Part shown: positions 18,333 through 26,787 of the stretch, one piece after another
How the letters are laid out: each line of letters starts with the position of its first letter
How positions within the stretch are numbered: the first letter of the stretch is position 1
NCBI GenBank assembly: GCA_964518335.1
Contig: CAZFDT010000022.1
Span: forward strand, 6,535 to 70,534
Length of the DNA: 64,000 bases
Source: CAZFDT01 sp964518335
Lineage (GTDB): Bacteria > Planctomycetota > Phycisphaerae > Phycisphaerales > Phycisphaeraceae
Direction: 5' to 3'
Translations under genes and position numbers: made by a program
Notes under the pieces: model-generated
The model's database searches: none
The model's input: only the letters and a program-made list of their open reading frames with translations
Told to the model about the DNA's origin: nothing

Positions 18333-19433
18333 ATGTTCATCGGACTCGAAGCGCTCGAACCCCGCATGCTGCTGTCGTCGGGCACGACCTCGCCCGTCGA
18401 GATGGAGATCATCTGGCGCGTCAATCAGGCGAGGTCCAATCCCGCCAAGTTCGCCAAGCTCAACCAGATGCCTGCTGCGGTGAAGTCGATCGCCCGGCAG
18501 CAGCCGCTGGCAGTCAACACCAACCTGAGTAAGGCCGCCCAGTTTCGTGCCGGCGAGATGGCCAAGTTCAACTATTTCAGCCACACGTCGGCCGTCACCG
18601 GCAAGCAGCCCAACCTCATCGCACGGGAGAACGGTTACGCGCTGGACGCCTCGATGCCCGACGCCGCCAACAACATCGAGTCGATCTTCGGCGGCTTCCC
18701 CGCCTCGGCCCAGAAGGCGGTCAATACCCTCATCGAGGACAAGGGCGTCAACCCGCCTGGTCACCGTATCCATCTTCTGGCCACCAGCGCATTTTTCCAG
18801 AACCACACCGAGATCGGCGCCGGATTCAAGACCAACAACAGCGCCACGCTCAGGAACTACGTGTCGATTCTCACAGGCTTCAGCAACGCCAACGACGTGT
18901 TCCTCACGGGTGTGGTGTATAGCGACAAGAACAAGAACAAGCGCTTCGACGCCGGTGAAGGTATCAAGGGCGTGACCGTCAAGGTCGATGGCGTGGCCGC
19001 GACGAAGACGGGTAGGGCCGGAGGCTACAGCGTGGCCACGACAGCCGGGGCGCACGCCATCGCCCTCGTCGGGAAGAAGGCGCCCACCAAGAATGTCGCC
19101 AACGTCAATGTCGCCGCCGACAACATCGCCGTCGATTTCGTCGGCAACGCCAAGAAGCCGGTGCAGATCAACTTCGCCGGGACCAACTTCAAACCCAACC
19201 CTGGCAGCGCATCGGCCGCTCGTTCCCTCACCGCAGATCAAGCCCGTTACGCCATCGCCGCGGCCACTTCCACCTCGACGACACGCTCGGCGGGATGGTC
19301 GTTCCGCTTCCACTTCGGCGGGGGGTTCGGCTTCTTCGGCTCAAAATCCAGTTTCAGCGACGATTGCCGCAATCCCTTGGGCGGCGGCCTCAGCGTCAAG
19401 GTCAAGTTCCACAGCGGATTGGTGTCGGCCTGA
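18333..19433 (+). CDS. LEPR-XLL protein with CAP/SCP domain
   Basis: 366 residues from the ATG at 18333 (GGAG 7 nt upstream). Residues 2-14, FIGLEALEPRMLLSS, carry the LEPR-XLL N-terminal motif typical of planctomycete exported proteins. Residues about 25-175 form a CAP/SCP (PR-1-like) domain: NQARSNPAKFAKLNQ, MAKFNYFSHTS, GHRIHLLATSAFFQNHTEIG. Residues 185-265 look like an SdrD-B-type collagen-binding fold (VVYSDKNKNKRFDAGEGIKG). The tail is low-complexity with GFGFFGSKSSF. No transmembrane anchor. Likely extracellular; activity of bacterial CAP domains is mostly unknown. Confidence 0.85.
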   Translation: MFIGLEALEPRMLLSSGTTSPVEMEIIWRVNQARSNPAKFAKLNQMPAAVKSIARQQPLAVNTNLSKAAQFRAGEMAKFNYFSHTSAVTGKQPNLIARENGYALDASMPDAANNIESIFGGFPASAQKAVNTLIEDKGVNPPGHRIHLLATSAFFQNHTEIGAGFKTNNSATLRNYVSILTGFSNANDVFLTGVVYSDKNKNKRFDAGEGIKGVTVKVDGVAATKTGRAGGYSVATTAGAHAIALVGKKAPTKNVANVNVAADNIAVDFVGNAKKPVQINFAGTNFKPNPGSASAARSLTADQARYAIAAATSTSTTRSAGWSFRFHFGGGFGFFGSKSSFSDDCRNPLGGGLSVKVKFHSGLVSA

Positions 19434-19463
19434 CCGCCCACCCCGTACGGGCCGGGGCTGCCG

Positions 19464-20855
19464 TCATGTCGGCACAGGTTCCCTCGGGACCTGCCTGGCG
19501 CGGGCCTCCAGCTCAGCAAGCAGTCCCTCCCAGGCACGCACGCGCACGTCCACGTATTCCTCGATCCACTGCTGGGGCACCCTCGTGTCGAGCACCTGGC
19601 GGACGCGATCCGCTGACGCGGCCACGCGTTGCCGTGCCCCGTCCACCCAGCGAGCCGACTCCACGACAAGCGCACGAGAAGCCCTCGACGGGTCGCTTTG
19701 CCCCAGCGCCAGGCGCTTGGCAATCTGAGCGACCCAACGCGCCACGGCACACTGGGCGTCGGCGAACTCGCGCAGCACGTCACGACATGCGGTAAAGCAC
19801 GCTGCTTCGGGCAACTGCAGCATCGCTCGCTCGCACGCCGCGACCCCGCCCTCCGGCGGCTGGCCGTCGTGCAGAATCACGCCCACCAGCAGCAGGCAGT
19901 CCAGGGCCGCGTCGATCGGCTCGCACTGCACGTCGCGGTGCGAGTAACGACTCCAGGCTGTGGCGACCAGGCCCGTCATGTCGTACCGCCGGGCCACGTC
20001 GGCCCAACCCTGCGCGTTGCGAAGGCGTGCGTCGGGGTCAGGCAGGTCGGCATCGCAGCCGTCGGCGCCCTTGTAGGCCGTCGCCCCCCACAGCGTCAGC
20101 CCCCGCTGCGCGAACCGTTCGATGTATCGCGTCGCGTAGTGATGCTCCGTTTCATCGGGCGTTTGGCCGTAGCCCCACACGACGAGGTCCGCACTGTCCG
20201 CCAGACGGTCCAGGGAGGCGTCGTCCCACTCGATCATCATGTCGTGCCAAAGCAGCGGCCGAATCCCGCGGCCATTGAGCAGGTCCAGCAGCCCTTGCAC
20301 GTGATGAAGATACAGGGCGCCCTTGCCGTGCTGCTCGATATAGCGTCGTGTGTCGCGGTGCGTGCCCAGCGTCCACGCCTCGTCACCGCCCAGGTGCAGC
20401 CGCTTGATCCCCGGCGATAGCGCCAGCACATCGTCGATCAGTGCGCGGATCAGATCCTGCGCCCCCGGCGCCAGTGGGTTGAGTACGTCGCTGCGGTCCG
20501 GCACTTCGCGCAGATGCTCATAGCCGGGGTGACGCAACACAAACTCGATGTGACCAAGGCACTGAATCAGTGGAATGACTTCCAGCCCGAGCGCCGCCGC
20601 CGCCTCGTGAAAGCGATGCACTTGCTCTGGCGTGTAGGCCGTGGCGTTGCCAAACCGCGCGTCCACCCTCCAGGGAAACATGTCCTCCCATTCGACGAGG
20701 ATCGCGTTATAGCGCGCCGCGGTGAAGACTTCGAGCAACTCCAGCAACCGCGAAAAAGTCGGCGGCACCCCCTTAAGGTCCAGATGCACCGCACGCACCG
20801 GGGTCACAGGTGTGTGCGCCTGGAACAGTTGATTCACGACATCAGGCGTTTTCAT
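19464..20855 (-). CDS. GH20-type beta-hexosaminidase-like protein
   Basis: 463 residues, cytoplasmic (no signal). The barrel of glycoside hydrolase family 20 is recognisable: AVHLDLKGVPPTF, YNAILVEWEDMFPW, LIQCLGHIEFVLRHPGY and the catalytic Asp-Glu in KRLHLGGDEAWTLG (about residue 167-180). LLWHDMMIEW and DLVVWGYGQ line the site. The usual N-terminal GH20b domain is missing and a helical C-terminal part of about 120 residues is present, as in family members that act on GlcNAc- or GalNAc-containing glycans. It stands alone, convergent with the CAP gene (30-nt gap). Confidence 0.82.
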   Translation of the reverse strand: MKTPDVVNQLFQAHTPVTPVRAVHLDLKGVPPTFSRLLELLEVFTAARYNAILVEWEDMFPWRVDARFGNATAYTPEQVHRFHEAAAALGLEVIPLIQCLGHIEFVLRHPGYEHLREVPDRSDVLNPLAPGAQDLIRALIDDVLALSPGIKRLHLGGDEAWTLGTHRDTRRYIEQHGKGALYLHHVQGLLDLLNGRGIRPLLWHDMMIEWDDASLDRLADSADLVVWGYGQTPDETEHHYATRYIERFAQRGLTLWGATAYKGADGCDADLPDPDARLRNAQGWADVARRYDMTGLVATAWSRYSHRDVQCEPIDAALDCLLLVGVILHDGQPPEGGVAACERAMLQLPEAACFTACRDVLREFADAQCAVARWVAQIAKRLALGQSDPSRASRALVVESARWVDGARQRVAASADRVRQVLDTRVPQQWIEEYVDVRVRAWEGLLAELEARARQVPREPVPT

Positions 20856-20942
20856 GTGGGGATGCTACCAACTCGTCCCGCCGTCCTCACACCGGCGCAC
20901 ACATCCGGCGTGCAGATTCTGCACCCCGGGCCGAATTGAACC

Positions 20943-20948
20943 TATGAT
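20943..20948 (+). promoter_or_regulatory. TATGAT -10 box
   Basis: TATGAT sits 23 nt before the ATG at 20972; AAAGGAG at about 20959 serves as ribosome site, so the leader would be very short. No good -35 is visible. Confidence 0.35.
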
Positions 20949-20971
20949 CTGGTGCGCAAAGGAGTTCGACC

Positions 20972-22126
20972 ATGGTCCGTATAGCGATGAGCGTGGCGGT
21001 GATGATGGCGCTGGCGAGTTCGGCGCTGGGCCTGGATGACGAGCACTGGCGGCAGGCGGATACGGCGATCAACAAGGGCATCGCCTATCTGCGAACGCTG
21101 CAGGGCGAGGACGGGAGCTGGTCGCCCAAGGCCGGACCGGCCATCACCGCCATGGTGGTGGCGGCGATGCTGGATCGGCCCGACATCAGTCCCGACGATC
21201 CGCACGTGGCCAAAGCCATCGCTTACATCCTCAGCAAGGCGCGGCCAGATGGTGGCATTCACGACGGCATTCTCGAGAACTACAACACCGCGATCTGCCT
21301 GTCTGCGCTGGCGCGTGTGAACACGATGCCGGAGGCCGCGGAAGCCATCAAGAAGGGTCAGGACTACTTGCGAGGGTTGCAGTGGGCCGGCCAGGCAACC
21401 GACGACGGCACGACCGTGGATGAAAGCCACCCGTTTTATGGCGGCGCGGGCTACGGCAACCACGGCCGACCCGACCTGTCCAACACTCAGATCATGCTCC
21501 AGGGACTCTACGACTCCGGCCTGGACTGCAACGATCCCGCATTCCAACGCGCAGTGATTTTCATCAGCCGCCTGCAGGGCGCGCCCGCGAACGAGGAGTT
21601 TGGCGACAAGATCGTCCCCGACGGCGGATTCATCTACGCCACGAGCATTGACAAAAACCACGTGGGCGTGCCGCAGTCGATGGCCAGCCCGGAGATGATC
21701 GACGAGGCCAAGGCCGGTCGCCTGGTGAGCGGTCTGCGGACCTATGGCTCGATGACCTACGCCGGGTTCAAAAGCTATCTCTACGCCCAGCTCGACCGCG
21801 ATGACCCCAGGGTCACTGCAGCATTCGACTGGATTCGCCGCAACTACACCCTCGATCAGAATCCCGGCATGCCCGAGGCCATCGGCCGGCAGGGACTGTA
21901 CTACTACTACGTCACTTTCGCCCGCGGGCTGCGGGCCTGGGGCAGCTCGACCATCAGGACTGCCGACGACCAGACCCGTGACTGGGCCAACGACCTGATC
22001 GCCAAGCTGGTGTCACTGCAGCATGAGGATGGAAGCTGGACCAACGATGCCGACCGCTGGATGGAAGGCGACCCGGCGCTCGTGACCGCCTACGCCCTCA
22101 CCGCCCTGCTCGAGGCGACGCGGTGA
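20972..22126 (+). CDS. Exported prenyltransferase/squalene-oxidase-repeat (alpha-alpha barrel) protein
   Basis: 384 residues with a signal peptide (MVRIAMSVAVMMALASSALG). QXXDGSW-type repeats characteristic of terpenoid-cyclase/prenyltransferase toroids are seen at LRTLQGEDGSWSPKAGPAIT (about 36-55), LSKARPDGGIHDG and LVSLQHEDGSWTNDADRW (about 345-362). The catalytic DXDD acid of squalene-hopene cyclase is not visible, so it is probably not a cyclase. Secreted proteins of this fold are common in Planctomycetes with unknown function. AAAGGAG ribosome site. Confidence 0.85.
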   Translation: MVRIAMSVAVMMALASSALGLDDEHWRQADTAINKGIAYLRTLQGEDGSWSPKAGPAITAMVVAAMLDRPDISPDDPHVAKAIAYILSKARPDGGIHDGILENYNTAICLSALARVNTMPEAAEAIKKGQDYLRGLQWAGQATDDGTTVDESHPFYGGAGYGNHGRPDLSNTQIMLQGLYDSGLDCNDPAFQRAVIFISRLQGAPANEEFGDKIVPDGGFIYATSIDKNHVGVPQSMASPEMIDEAKAGRLVSGLRTYGSMTYAGFKSYLYAQLDRDDPRVTAAFDWIRRNYTLDQNPGMPEAIGRQGLYYYYVTFARGLRAWGSSTIRTADDQTRDWANDLIAKLVSLQHEDGSWTNDADRWMEGDPALVTAYALTALLEATR

Positions 22127-22282
22127 CCACCTCAAAACGCACGCTCTCGGACCGGCTATAGGGAACCGAAACAGCATCGTGACGCGTGCCCCTCCTGTCC
22201 CGCAGGCCGCGGGCCATTTCAGACAGACAACCGCTCCCGAGCCGGAAGCGTAAGTCACGCTACTGCCAGGCTTTCGATTGAA

Positions 22283-22356
22283 TCGGGGTGACAGGATTTG
22301 AACCTGCGGCCTCTTCGTCCCGAACGAAGCGCTCTACCAAACTGAGCTACACCCCG
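22283..22356 (-). tRNA. tRNA-Pro (anticodon CGG)
   Basis: 74 nt on the minus strand. Acceptor CGGGGTG/CACCCCG, D arm AGCTCAGTTTGGTAGAGC, anticodon stem CTTCG/CGAAG around TTCGGGA (anticodon CGG), T arm GCAGG-TTCAAAT-CCTGT. Discriminator A. CCA not encoded. Its first 10 nt overlap the end of the cation-efflux gene upstream, and the TAG of its TAGCTC forms that gene's stop. Confidence 0.95.
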
Positions 22357-23330
22357 CTGTGCGGCTCTGACGAATGATCGATCGTAGCAGAGTTGGGTGC
22401 GCAGGGCAATGCCTGTGCTTTCGCGGCCAGATCGGGCGATGCGGTTGGGGCCGGCTCGACGTGGGATGTGGCGTTGGCCTGACCCAGGTGCTGCTCGATG
22501 CGGCCTTCGATGCGGCTGGCGATGGCGTGTGCATCGCGCACCGTCATCTGCGCGGGAAACTGCAGGTGCATGTCCACCCAGTGGAACGACCCACTGTGAC
22601 GGTGGCGCACCTTGTGGTAGGACATGATTTCTCCCGCGGCCACTTCATCGTCAAGAATCGCGCGAATCTCACTGTCGTCCTTGTCATCGATGCGATCCAT
22701 GAGACCATGGATGGATTGCCACATGAGCTTCCAACTGGCGAAGAGGATGAGGGCGGCCATGACGATGGCGAAGAGGGGGTCGAGCCAGGTCTTGCCGGTG
22801 TAGCGGACCAGGAGCAGGCCGATGAGGACGCCGACGGTGGACGCCAGGTCGGTCATGAGATGCTTGCCGTGGGCGCGGAGGGCGGCGTTGTCGTAATTGC
22901 GACCGGCGTGCCAGACGTAGGCGGCGATGGCGGCGCACGCGACACCGATGCCCGCCAGCAGCCAAACGCCCAGCGTGGGTTTCTGCACCTCCACCGGACT
23001 GATGAATCGCCGCACGGCCTCGACGGCGATCACGATCCCGGCGATCAGGATCAGCCACGCCTCCAGGCCGATGGCCATGAACTCGATCTTCCCGTGGCCG
23101 TAAGGGTGCTTGCGATCGGCGGGCTGGTTCGAGAGCCAGATGGTGTAGAGCAGAAAAGATGCAGAGGCAACGTTGATGATCGATTCCAGCGCGTCGCTGA
23201 GCACGGCGGCGCTGTTGGTCAGTGCGAAGACGCCGAGTTTGAGGAGCATGATCGCGCCGGCCGCCATGACGCTGTGCAGGGCCACACGCTTGATGGCTGG
23301 AAGGTGCGGGTCGGGCTGCGGCTCGGGCAT
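22347..23330 (-). CDS. Cation diffusion facilitator (CDF) transporter
   Basis: 327 residues from the ATG at 23330, preferred because it leaves the usual short N-terminus before TM1; an ATG at 23399 adds 23 residues. Six membrane segments are seen between residues 15 and 210. The metal site of TM2 is in TNSAAVLSDALESIINV and that of TM5 in ALRAHGKHLMTDLASTVG. HPYGHGKIEFMAIGLEAWL is the CDF signature after TM2-TM3. A cytoplasmic C-terminal domain (about 215-300) follows. Exports a divalent cation (Zn, Fe, Co or Mn; not resolvable) against protons. The stop codon lies inside tRNA-Pro. Confidence 0.92.
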   Translation of the reverse strand: MPEPQPDPHLPAIKRVALHSVMAAGAIMLLKLGVFALTNSAAVLSDALESIINVASASFLLYTIWLSNQPADRKHPYGHGKIEFMAIGLEAWLILIAGIVIAVEAVRRFISPVEVQKPTLGVWLLAGIGVACAAIAAYVWHAGRNYDNAALRAHGKHLMTDLASTVGVLIGLLLVRYTGKTWLDPLFAIVMAALILFASWKLMWQSIHGLMDRIDDKDDSEIRAILDDEVAAGEIMSYHKVRHRHSGSFHWVDMHLQFPAQMTVRDAHAIASRIEGRIEQHLGQANATSHVEPAPTASPDLAAKAQALPCAPNSATIDHSSEPHSGV

Positions 23331-23460
23331 GTGACGATCGTACCGCCGTCTGCGAGCGGTGAACAGCCTGCCTTGGCAGCCGGGTGCGATGATCGCCATG
23401 GTGACGCGGAGCGTTTCGCAGGGGCGCCGTGGCGGGTTTCCCCGAGGCTTGTTCCCTGCC

Positions 23461-23477
23461 TACAATGATTCCGGAGG
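23461..23477 (+). promoter_or_regulatory. TACAAT box and GGAGG ribosome site
   Basis: TACAAT (23461-23466) and GGAGG (23473-23477) precede the ATG at 23487 with 9-nt spacing, giving a leader of about 14 nt. Confidence 0.4.
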
Positions 23478-23486
23478 TGCACTCGA

Positions 23487-23720
23487 ATGGCTCTGTACAA
23501 TTTTCACCGCGTCCTGATCGCTGCCGCGATCCTCTTCGACTTCGCGTTCACACTTTACTCGTTCCGCCGCTACGACATCACCGGCAACGTGGTGGACATC
23601 TACATGGGCGTGGGGTCAAGCATCGTCACCATCGCCCTGGTGGCGTACCTGATCTACTTCAACTACTCCGTCCGCGTTCTGCGGCGAGACCACTTGGATC
23701 AGCCGCGAGTCGGCACATGA
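23487..23720 (+). CDS. Small two-helix membrane protein
   Basis: 77 residues. Two hydrophobic segments, about 8-25 (RVLIAAAILFDFAFTLYSF) and 38-62 (GVGSSIVTIALVAYLIYF), with a conserved-looking RRYDITGNVVDIYMG loop and a basic tail. No family recognised. The start is fixed by GGAGG. Its stop overlaps the next start (ATGA), so it is co-translated with the TPR protein. Confidence 0.75.
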   Translation: MALYNFHRVLIAAAILFDFAFTLYSFRRYDITGNVVDIYMGVGSSIVTIALVAYLIYFNYSVRVLRRDHLDQPRVGT

Positions 23721-24040
23721 CCGCCGACCGCCTGGCAAAACTTGAAAAGCTGCACGCCGCGGACCCGGCCGATCCGTTCTGCACCTACGGCATCGCCCTG
23801 GAGCACGCCAAGGCCGGCCGCATCGACGACGCCCTCGCCTGGCTCGACAAGACTGTCGAACTCGACCCCCACTACTGCTACGCCTACTTCCAGAAGGGCA
23901 AGTTGCTAAGCACGCGCGGCGCCCCCGGAGACGACGCCGCGGCTAGAAAAATCCTCGAAGCCGGGATCACTGCAGCAACCGAAGCCGGCGACGCCCATGC
24001 GCGCGAGGAGATTGCGGAGTTGCTCGATTCAATCGAATGA
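23717..24040 (+). CDS. TPR-type small protein
   Basis: 107 residues starting at the ATG that overlaps the preceding stop. Two tetratricopeptide-like helical hairpins: DPFCTYGIALEHAKAGRIDD (about 18-37) and DPHYCYAYFQKGKLLSTRG (about 51-69), then a helix ending in AREEIAELLDSIE. Cytoplasmic scaffold; partner unknown, possibly the small membrane protein upstream. Convergent with the lipoprotein gene, 1 nt apart. Confidence 0.8.
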   Translation: MTADRLAKLEKLHAADPADPFCTYGIALEHAKAGRIDDALAWLDKTVELDPHYCYAYFQKGKLLSTRGAPGDDAAARKILEAGITAATEAGDAHAREEIAELLDSIE

Positions 24041-24041
24041 A

Positions 24042-25169
24042 TCACTTGGTCCCTTTCGACTCGGATTGATGCCAGCCCCCGATCGAGTCCTCGATCCGCT
24101 GACTTTGATTCCGCCACCATTCGGTTGCGTCGCGGAATCGCATCGCCTCCACAGACCGCTCTGCCGCCAATTTCACGTAGAACCAGGTCAGCTCCCGCAC
24201 AAAAGTTGGATCGTGAACAAGCGGCTCCGCGTCACCCTCAGCATCGCGGATGCGGCGAGCGCGTTGAATGAGCATGTCAGCCAGCGGCTCCTGGTCGGTC
24301 CCGAGATGAACCGTGGCGATCGACTCGGCGGCCTTCTCCCAACTGCCGTCGGCAGCGAGGAGTTCGCCGGTGAGCCATTGAGCCAACGGGCCGTCGGGGC
24401 ATGCCTTGACCGCGCGCATGAGCTGCAAATCCGCGTTGCGATGGTCCTTCTCCGACAGATACAGAAGACCCACCAATACGTGCAGTCCGGCCTCAATCTC
24501 CGGTCCCCACTCGCCCACATGCGTTTGCACGCCCGGCTGCGTCATATCCTGCACAGCCAGCAGCGGCAGCCGATTGGTGGTGTAGATGACGCCCCGCAGC
24601 AGATGGAAACCGGCCAGTGCCTTCTCACCGCCGATGCTCGCCGGGTCCACTCGCTCAATTTCAACCAATGCCATCTCAAAGGCGCCACCCATCAGGAATC
24701 CAAACGCAATCTCCATCCGCAAGGATGCAGGCGGCTGTATTGCCATCGCATCGAAGTCGGATGCAACCGATGCCCAATCCACTTGTGCATCGACTGGGTA
24801 CTGCTTGTTTAGGAGCCGCCCGGACCACTGCAACGATCGCTCGGCGGATTGCTGCACGGGCAACGGAAGCTGATTGAGGCCTTGCTGGTCTGCCTGTCTC
24901 GCAGCCAGAGCCAGGCCGGTCAGGATCGTTCGCAGCGTGGGATCCATGGCGGCCCGATATGCCTTGGCTCGCCACCCTGACGTCAATTGCTCTACTCGTT
25001 TCTGCTCCGCGATCATCGCGGGAGAAACCGCTTCCGCAAGCTGCGCCTCCGCGATGGGCGCTGGTGAATCGGCGGGGGCCGTTTCATCACCGCAGCCGCT
25101 TAGGACGGTCATCAGCAGCAGGCATTCCAATCCGGTGGCGGTTCCCCGGTGCATTGTGCGCCCTTTCAT
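24042..25169 (-). CDS. Putative lipoprotein with TPR-like helices
   Basis: 375 residues. N-terminus with a lipobox (LLLMTVLSGC, Cys about residue 26), so probably an outer-membrane or periplasmic lipoprotein. The body is helical with Ala-rich repeat-like pairs (GGEKALAGFHLLRGVIYTTN, NADLQLMRAVKACPDGPLAQ). The ATG at 25169 directly abuts the kdsC stop; an internal ATG at 25154 has a better ribosome site (AAAGGG, 8 nt), so either may be used. No named family. Expressed with kdsD-kdsC. Confidence 0.7.
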   Translation of the reverse strand: MKGRTMHRGTATGLECLLLMTVLSGCGDETAPADSPAPIAEAQLAEAVSPAMIAEQKRVEQLTSGWRAKAYRAAMDPTLRTILTGLALAARQADQQGLNQLPLPVQQSAERSLQWSGRLLNKQYPVDAQVDWASVASDFDAMAIQPPASLRMEIAFGFLMGGAFEMALVEIERVDPASIGGEKALAGFHLLRGVIYTTNRLPLLAVQDMTQPGVQTHVGEWGPEIEAGLHVLVGLLYLSEKDHRNADLQLMRAVKACPDGPLAQWLTGELLAADGSWEKAAESIATVHLGTDQEPLADMLIQRARRIRDAEGDAEPLVHDPTFVRELTWFYVKLAAERSVEAMRFRDATEWWRNQSQRIEDSIGGWHQSESKGTK

Positions 25170-25682
25170 CTATATCCCAAACTGATCCACCACCGCGTCC
25201 CATTTACCCTGGGCTTTGAGGATGTGTTCGATCGCTTCGCGGGCGGCGCCGTGGCCCCCCGGAAGTTGCGTCACGTATTTCGCGGCGTATTTCACTTCCG
25301 CGGCGGCGTCGGCGACGGCGATGGCGTAGCCGCTGCTGAGCATGGCGGGCAGGTCCAGGAGGTCGTCGCCGACGTAGGCGGCCTGTTCGAGGAGGAGGCC
25401 GGCCTGCTGGCAGAGGGTCTCCAAAGCGATCTTCTTGTCGCGCTGGCCCTGCATGACCAGCTCGACGTTCAGCTCGGCCATGCGGCGGGTGACGATCGGG
25501 CTCTCGCGCGCGGTGATGACGCCGACCTTCAGGCCCACGCTCATCGCTGCAGTGAACGCGAACCCATCGCGGACGTGGAAGCGTTTGATCTCGCCGCCGG
25601 CCGAGTCGTAGATGAGGCCGCCGTCGGTGAGCGTGCCGTCCACGTCGAACACCACGAGTTGGATCTTCGCGAGTTCGGCCAT
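25170..25682 (-). CDS. kdsC: KdsC, 3-deoxy-D-manno-octulosonate 8-phosphate phosphatase
   Basis: 170 residues, typical for this tetrameric C0-type HAD phosphatase. Hydrolyses Kdo-8-P to Kdo for lipopolysaccharide. HAD motif I is VVFDVDGTLTDGG (Asp nucleophile and acid at about 10 and 12), motif II GVITARES, motif III a Lys in QRDKKIALE and motif IV YVGDDLLDLPAM. FHVRDGFAFTAA is characteristic of KdsC. It lies 3 nt downstream of kdsD on the same strand, giving two consecutive functions in Kdo synthesis. Confidence 0.94.
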   Translation of the reverse strand: MAELAKIQLVVFDVDGTLTDGGLIYDSAGGEIKRFHVRDGFAFTAAMSVGLKVGVITARESPIVTRRMAELNVELVMQGQRDKKIALETLCQQAGLLLEQAAYVGDDLLDLPAMLSSGYAIAVADAAAEVKYAAKYVTQLPGGHGAAREAIEHILKAQGKWDAVVDQFGI

Positions 25683-25685
25683 GGT

Positions 25686-26732
25686 TCACCCTTCGATGAG
25701 TTTCAACGCGACCAGGTCCTGCACATCAATGAGGCCCAGTGGCCGGCCATCGCCATCGACGACGGGGACTTCGTCGATGCGCAGCTCGCGGACGAGTTGG
25801 ACGGCGTCGCGGACGACGGCGGTGAAGGGCAGGCGGCGGGGGTTCTTCGTCATGGCGGAGGCGATGGGCGTGTCGAGGTTGCCGCCCTTGAACACGTGGC
25901 GGCGCAGGTCACCGTCGGTGAAGATGCCGACGAGCCGACCTGCATCATCGGTCACGAGCAGCGCTCCGGCGCGGCGGAGGCCGGTGTCTTTCTCGACACG
26001 TTCGACAGCGGCGTAGGCGTCGCGGATGGTTTGAGTGGGCTGGATGAGGGGCAGGTTGACGCCGGCCTTGAATCGCATGGCTTCGGCGCAGGGCAAGAGT
26101 TGGCGTCCCAGCCCGCCGCCGGGGTGGACGCGCTTGAAGTCCTCGGCGCCGAAGTTGCGACGGCGCGACACGCACAAGGCCAGGGCGTCGCCGAGGGCGA
26201 GCATGGCGGTCGTGGTCGCCGTCGGGGCGAGATTGTGTGGGCAGGCTTCGTCGATATCGCCGATGGGCAGCGCCACCGCGGCGAGGCGGCCCAGGTCGCA
26301 CTCGGGTAAGCCAACGATGGCGATAACCGGCACGCCGTCCTGGCGCAGGATGGTGGCCAGGGTGACGACTTCCTCGTTGTTGCCGCTGTAGGACAAGGCC
26401 AGGACGACATCGCCGCGTCGGATGCGGCCCAGGTCGCCGTGCATGGCTTCGACGACGTGGAGAAAGTGGCTGGGTGTGCCGGTGGAGCTGAACGTGGCCG
26501 ACAGCTTCTGGCCGATGATCCCGCTCTTGCCTAAGCCGCAGACTACGAGGCTGCCGTGTTTATCCGAGCCGGTGCGTTCGAGGATGAGATCGACGGCCTG
26601 GTGAAACGCCGGGCCGATGTCGATCTGCCGCACGGCGTCGGCCTCGGCGGCAAGCACCTGCCGGGCAAACGCCTGCTGGGCGTCAGGGTGTCGAGTATCA
26701 GGCGTCGGGTGTCGGGAAGAAGTCACAGACAT
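25686..26732 (-). CDS. kdsD: KdsD/KpsF, arabinose-5-phosphate isomerase
   Basis: 348 residues from the ATG at 26732; the ATG at 26747 is an alternative. Converts ribulose-5-P to arabinose-5-P, the first Kdo step. SIS domain (about 45-190) with VVCGLGKSGIIGQKLSATF, STGTPSHFLH, EAMHGDLG and LSYSGNNEE; HPGGGLGRQL links to two CBS domains (about 215-345; GIFTDGDLRRH, DEVPVVDGDGRPLGLIDV). The first 15 residues (SRHPTPDTRHPDAQ) are encoded by a degenerate TCGGGTG-type repeat and are probably not conserved. Upstream gene of the kdsD-kdsC-lipoprotein operon; divergent from scpA. Confidence 0.93.
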   Translation of the reverse strand: MSVTSSRHPTPDTRHPDAQQAFARQVLAAEADAVRQIDIGPAFHQAVDLILERTGSDKHGSLVVCGLGKSGIIGQKLSATFSSTGTPSHFLHVVEAMHGDLGRIRRGDVVLALSYSGNNEEVVTLATILRQDGVPVIAIVGLPECDLGRLAAVALPIGDIDEACPHNLAPTATTTAMLALGDALALCVSRRRNFGAEDFKRVHPGGGLGRQLLPCAEAMRFKAGVNLPLIQPTQTIRDAYAAVERVEKDTGLRRAGALLVTDDAGRLVGIFTDGDLRRHVFKGGNLDTPIASAMTKNPRRLPFTAVVRDAVQLVRELRIDEVPVVDGDGRPLGLIDVQDLVALKLIEG

Positions 26733-26787
26733 CGTTACGATTATCATGCCTACTGGACAATCCGCCAACTTGGGGAAGGACCCCCCC

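Noticed and set aside
19434..19500. Inverted sequence near the convergent CAP and GH20 gene ends
   Set aside because: Short GC arms (AGGTTCC/GGGACCT) lie inside the GH20 coding end and have no T-run, so a terminator is not supported.
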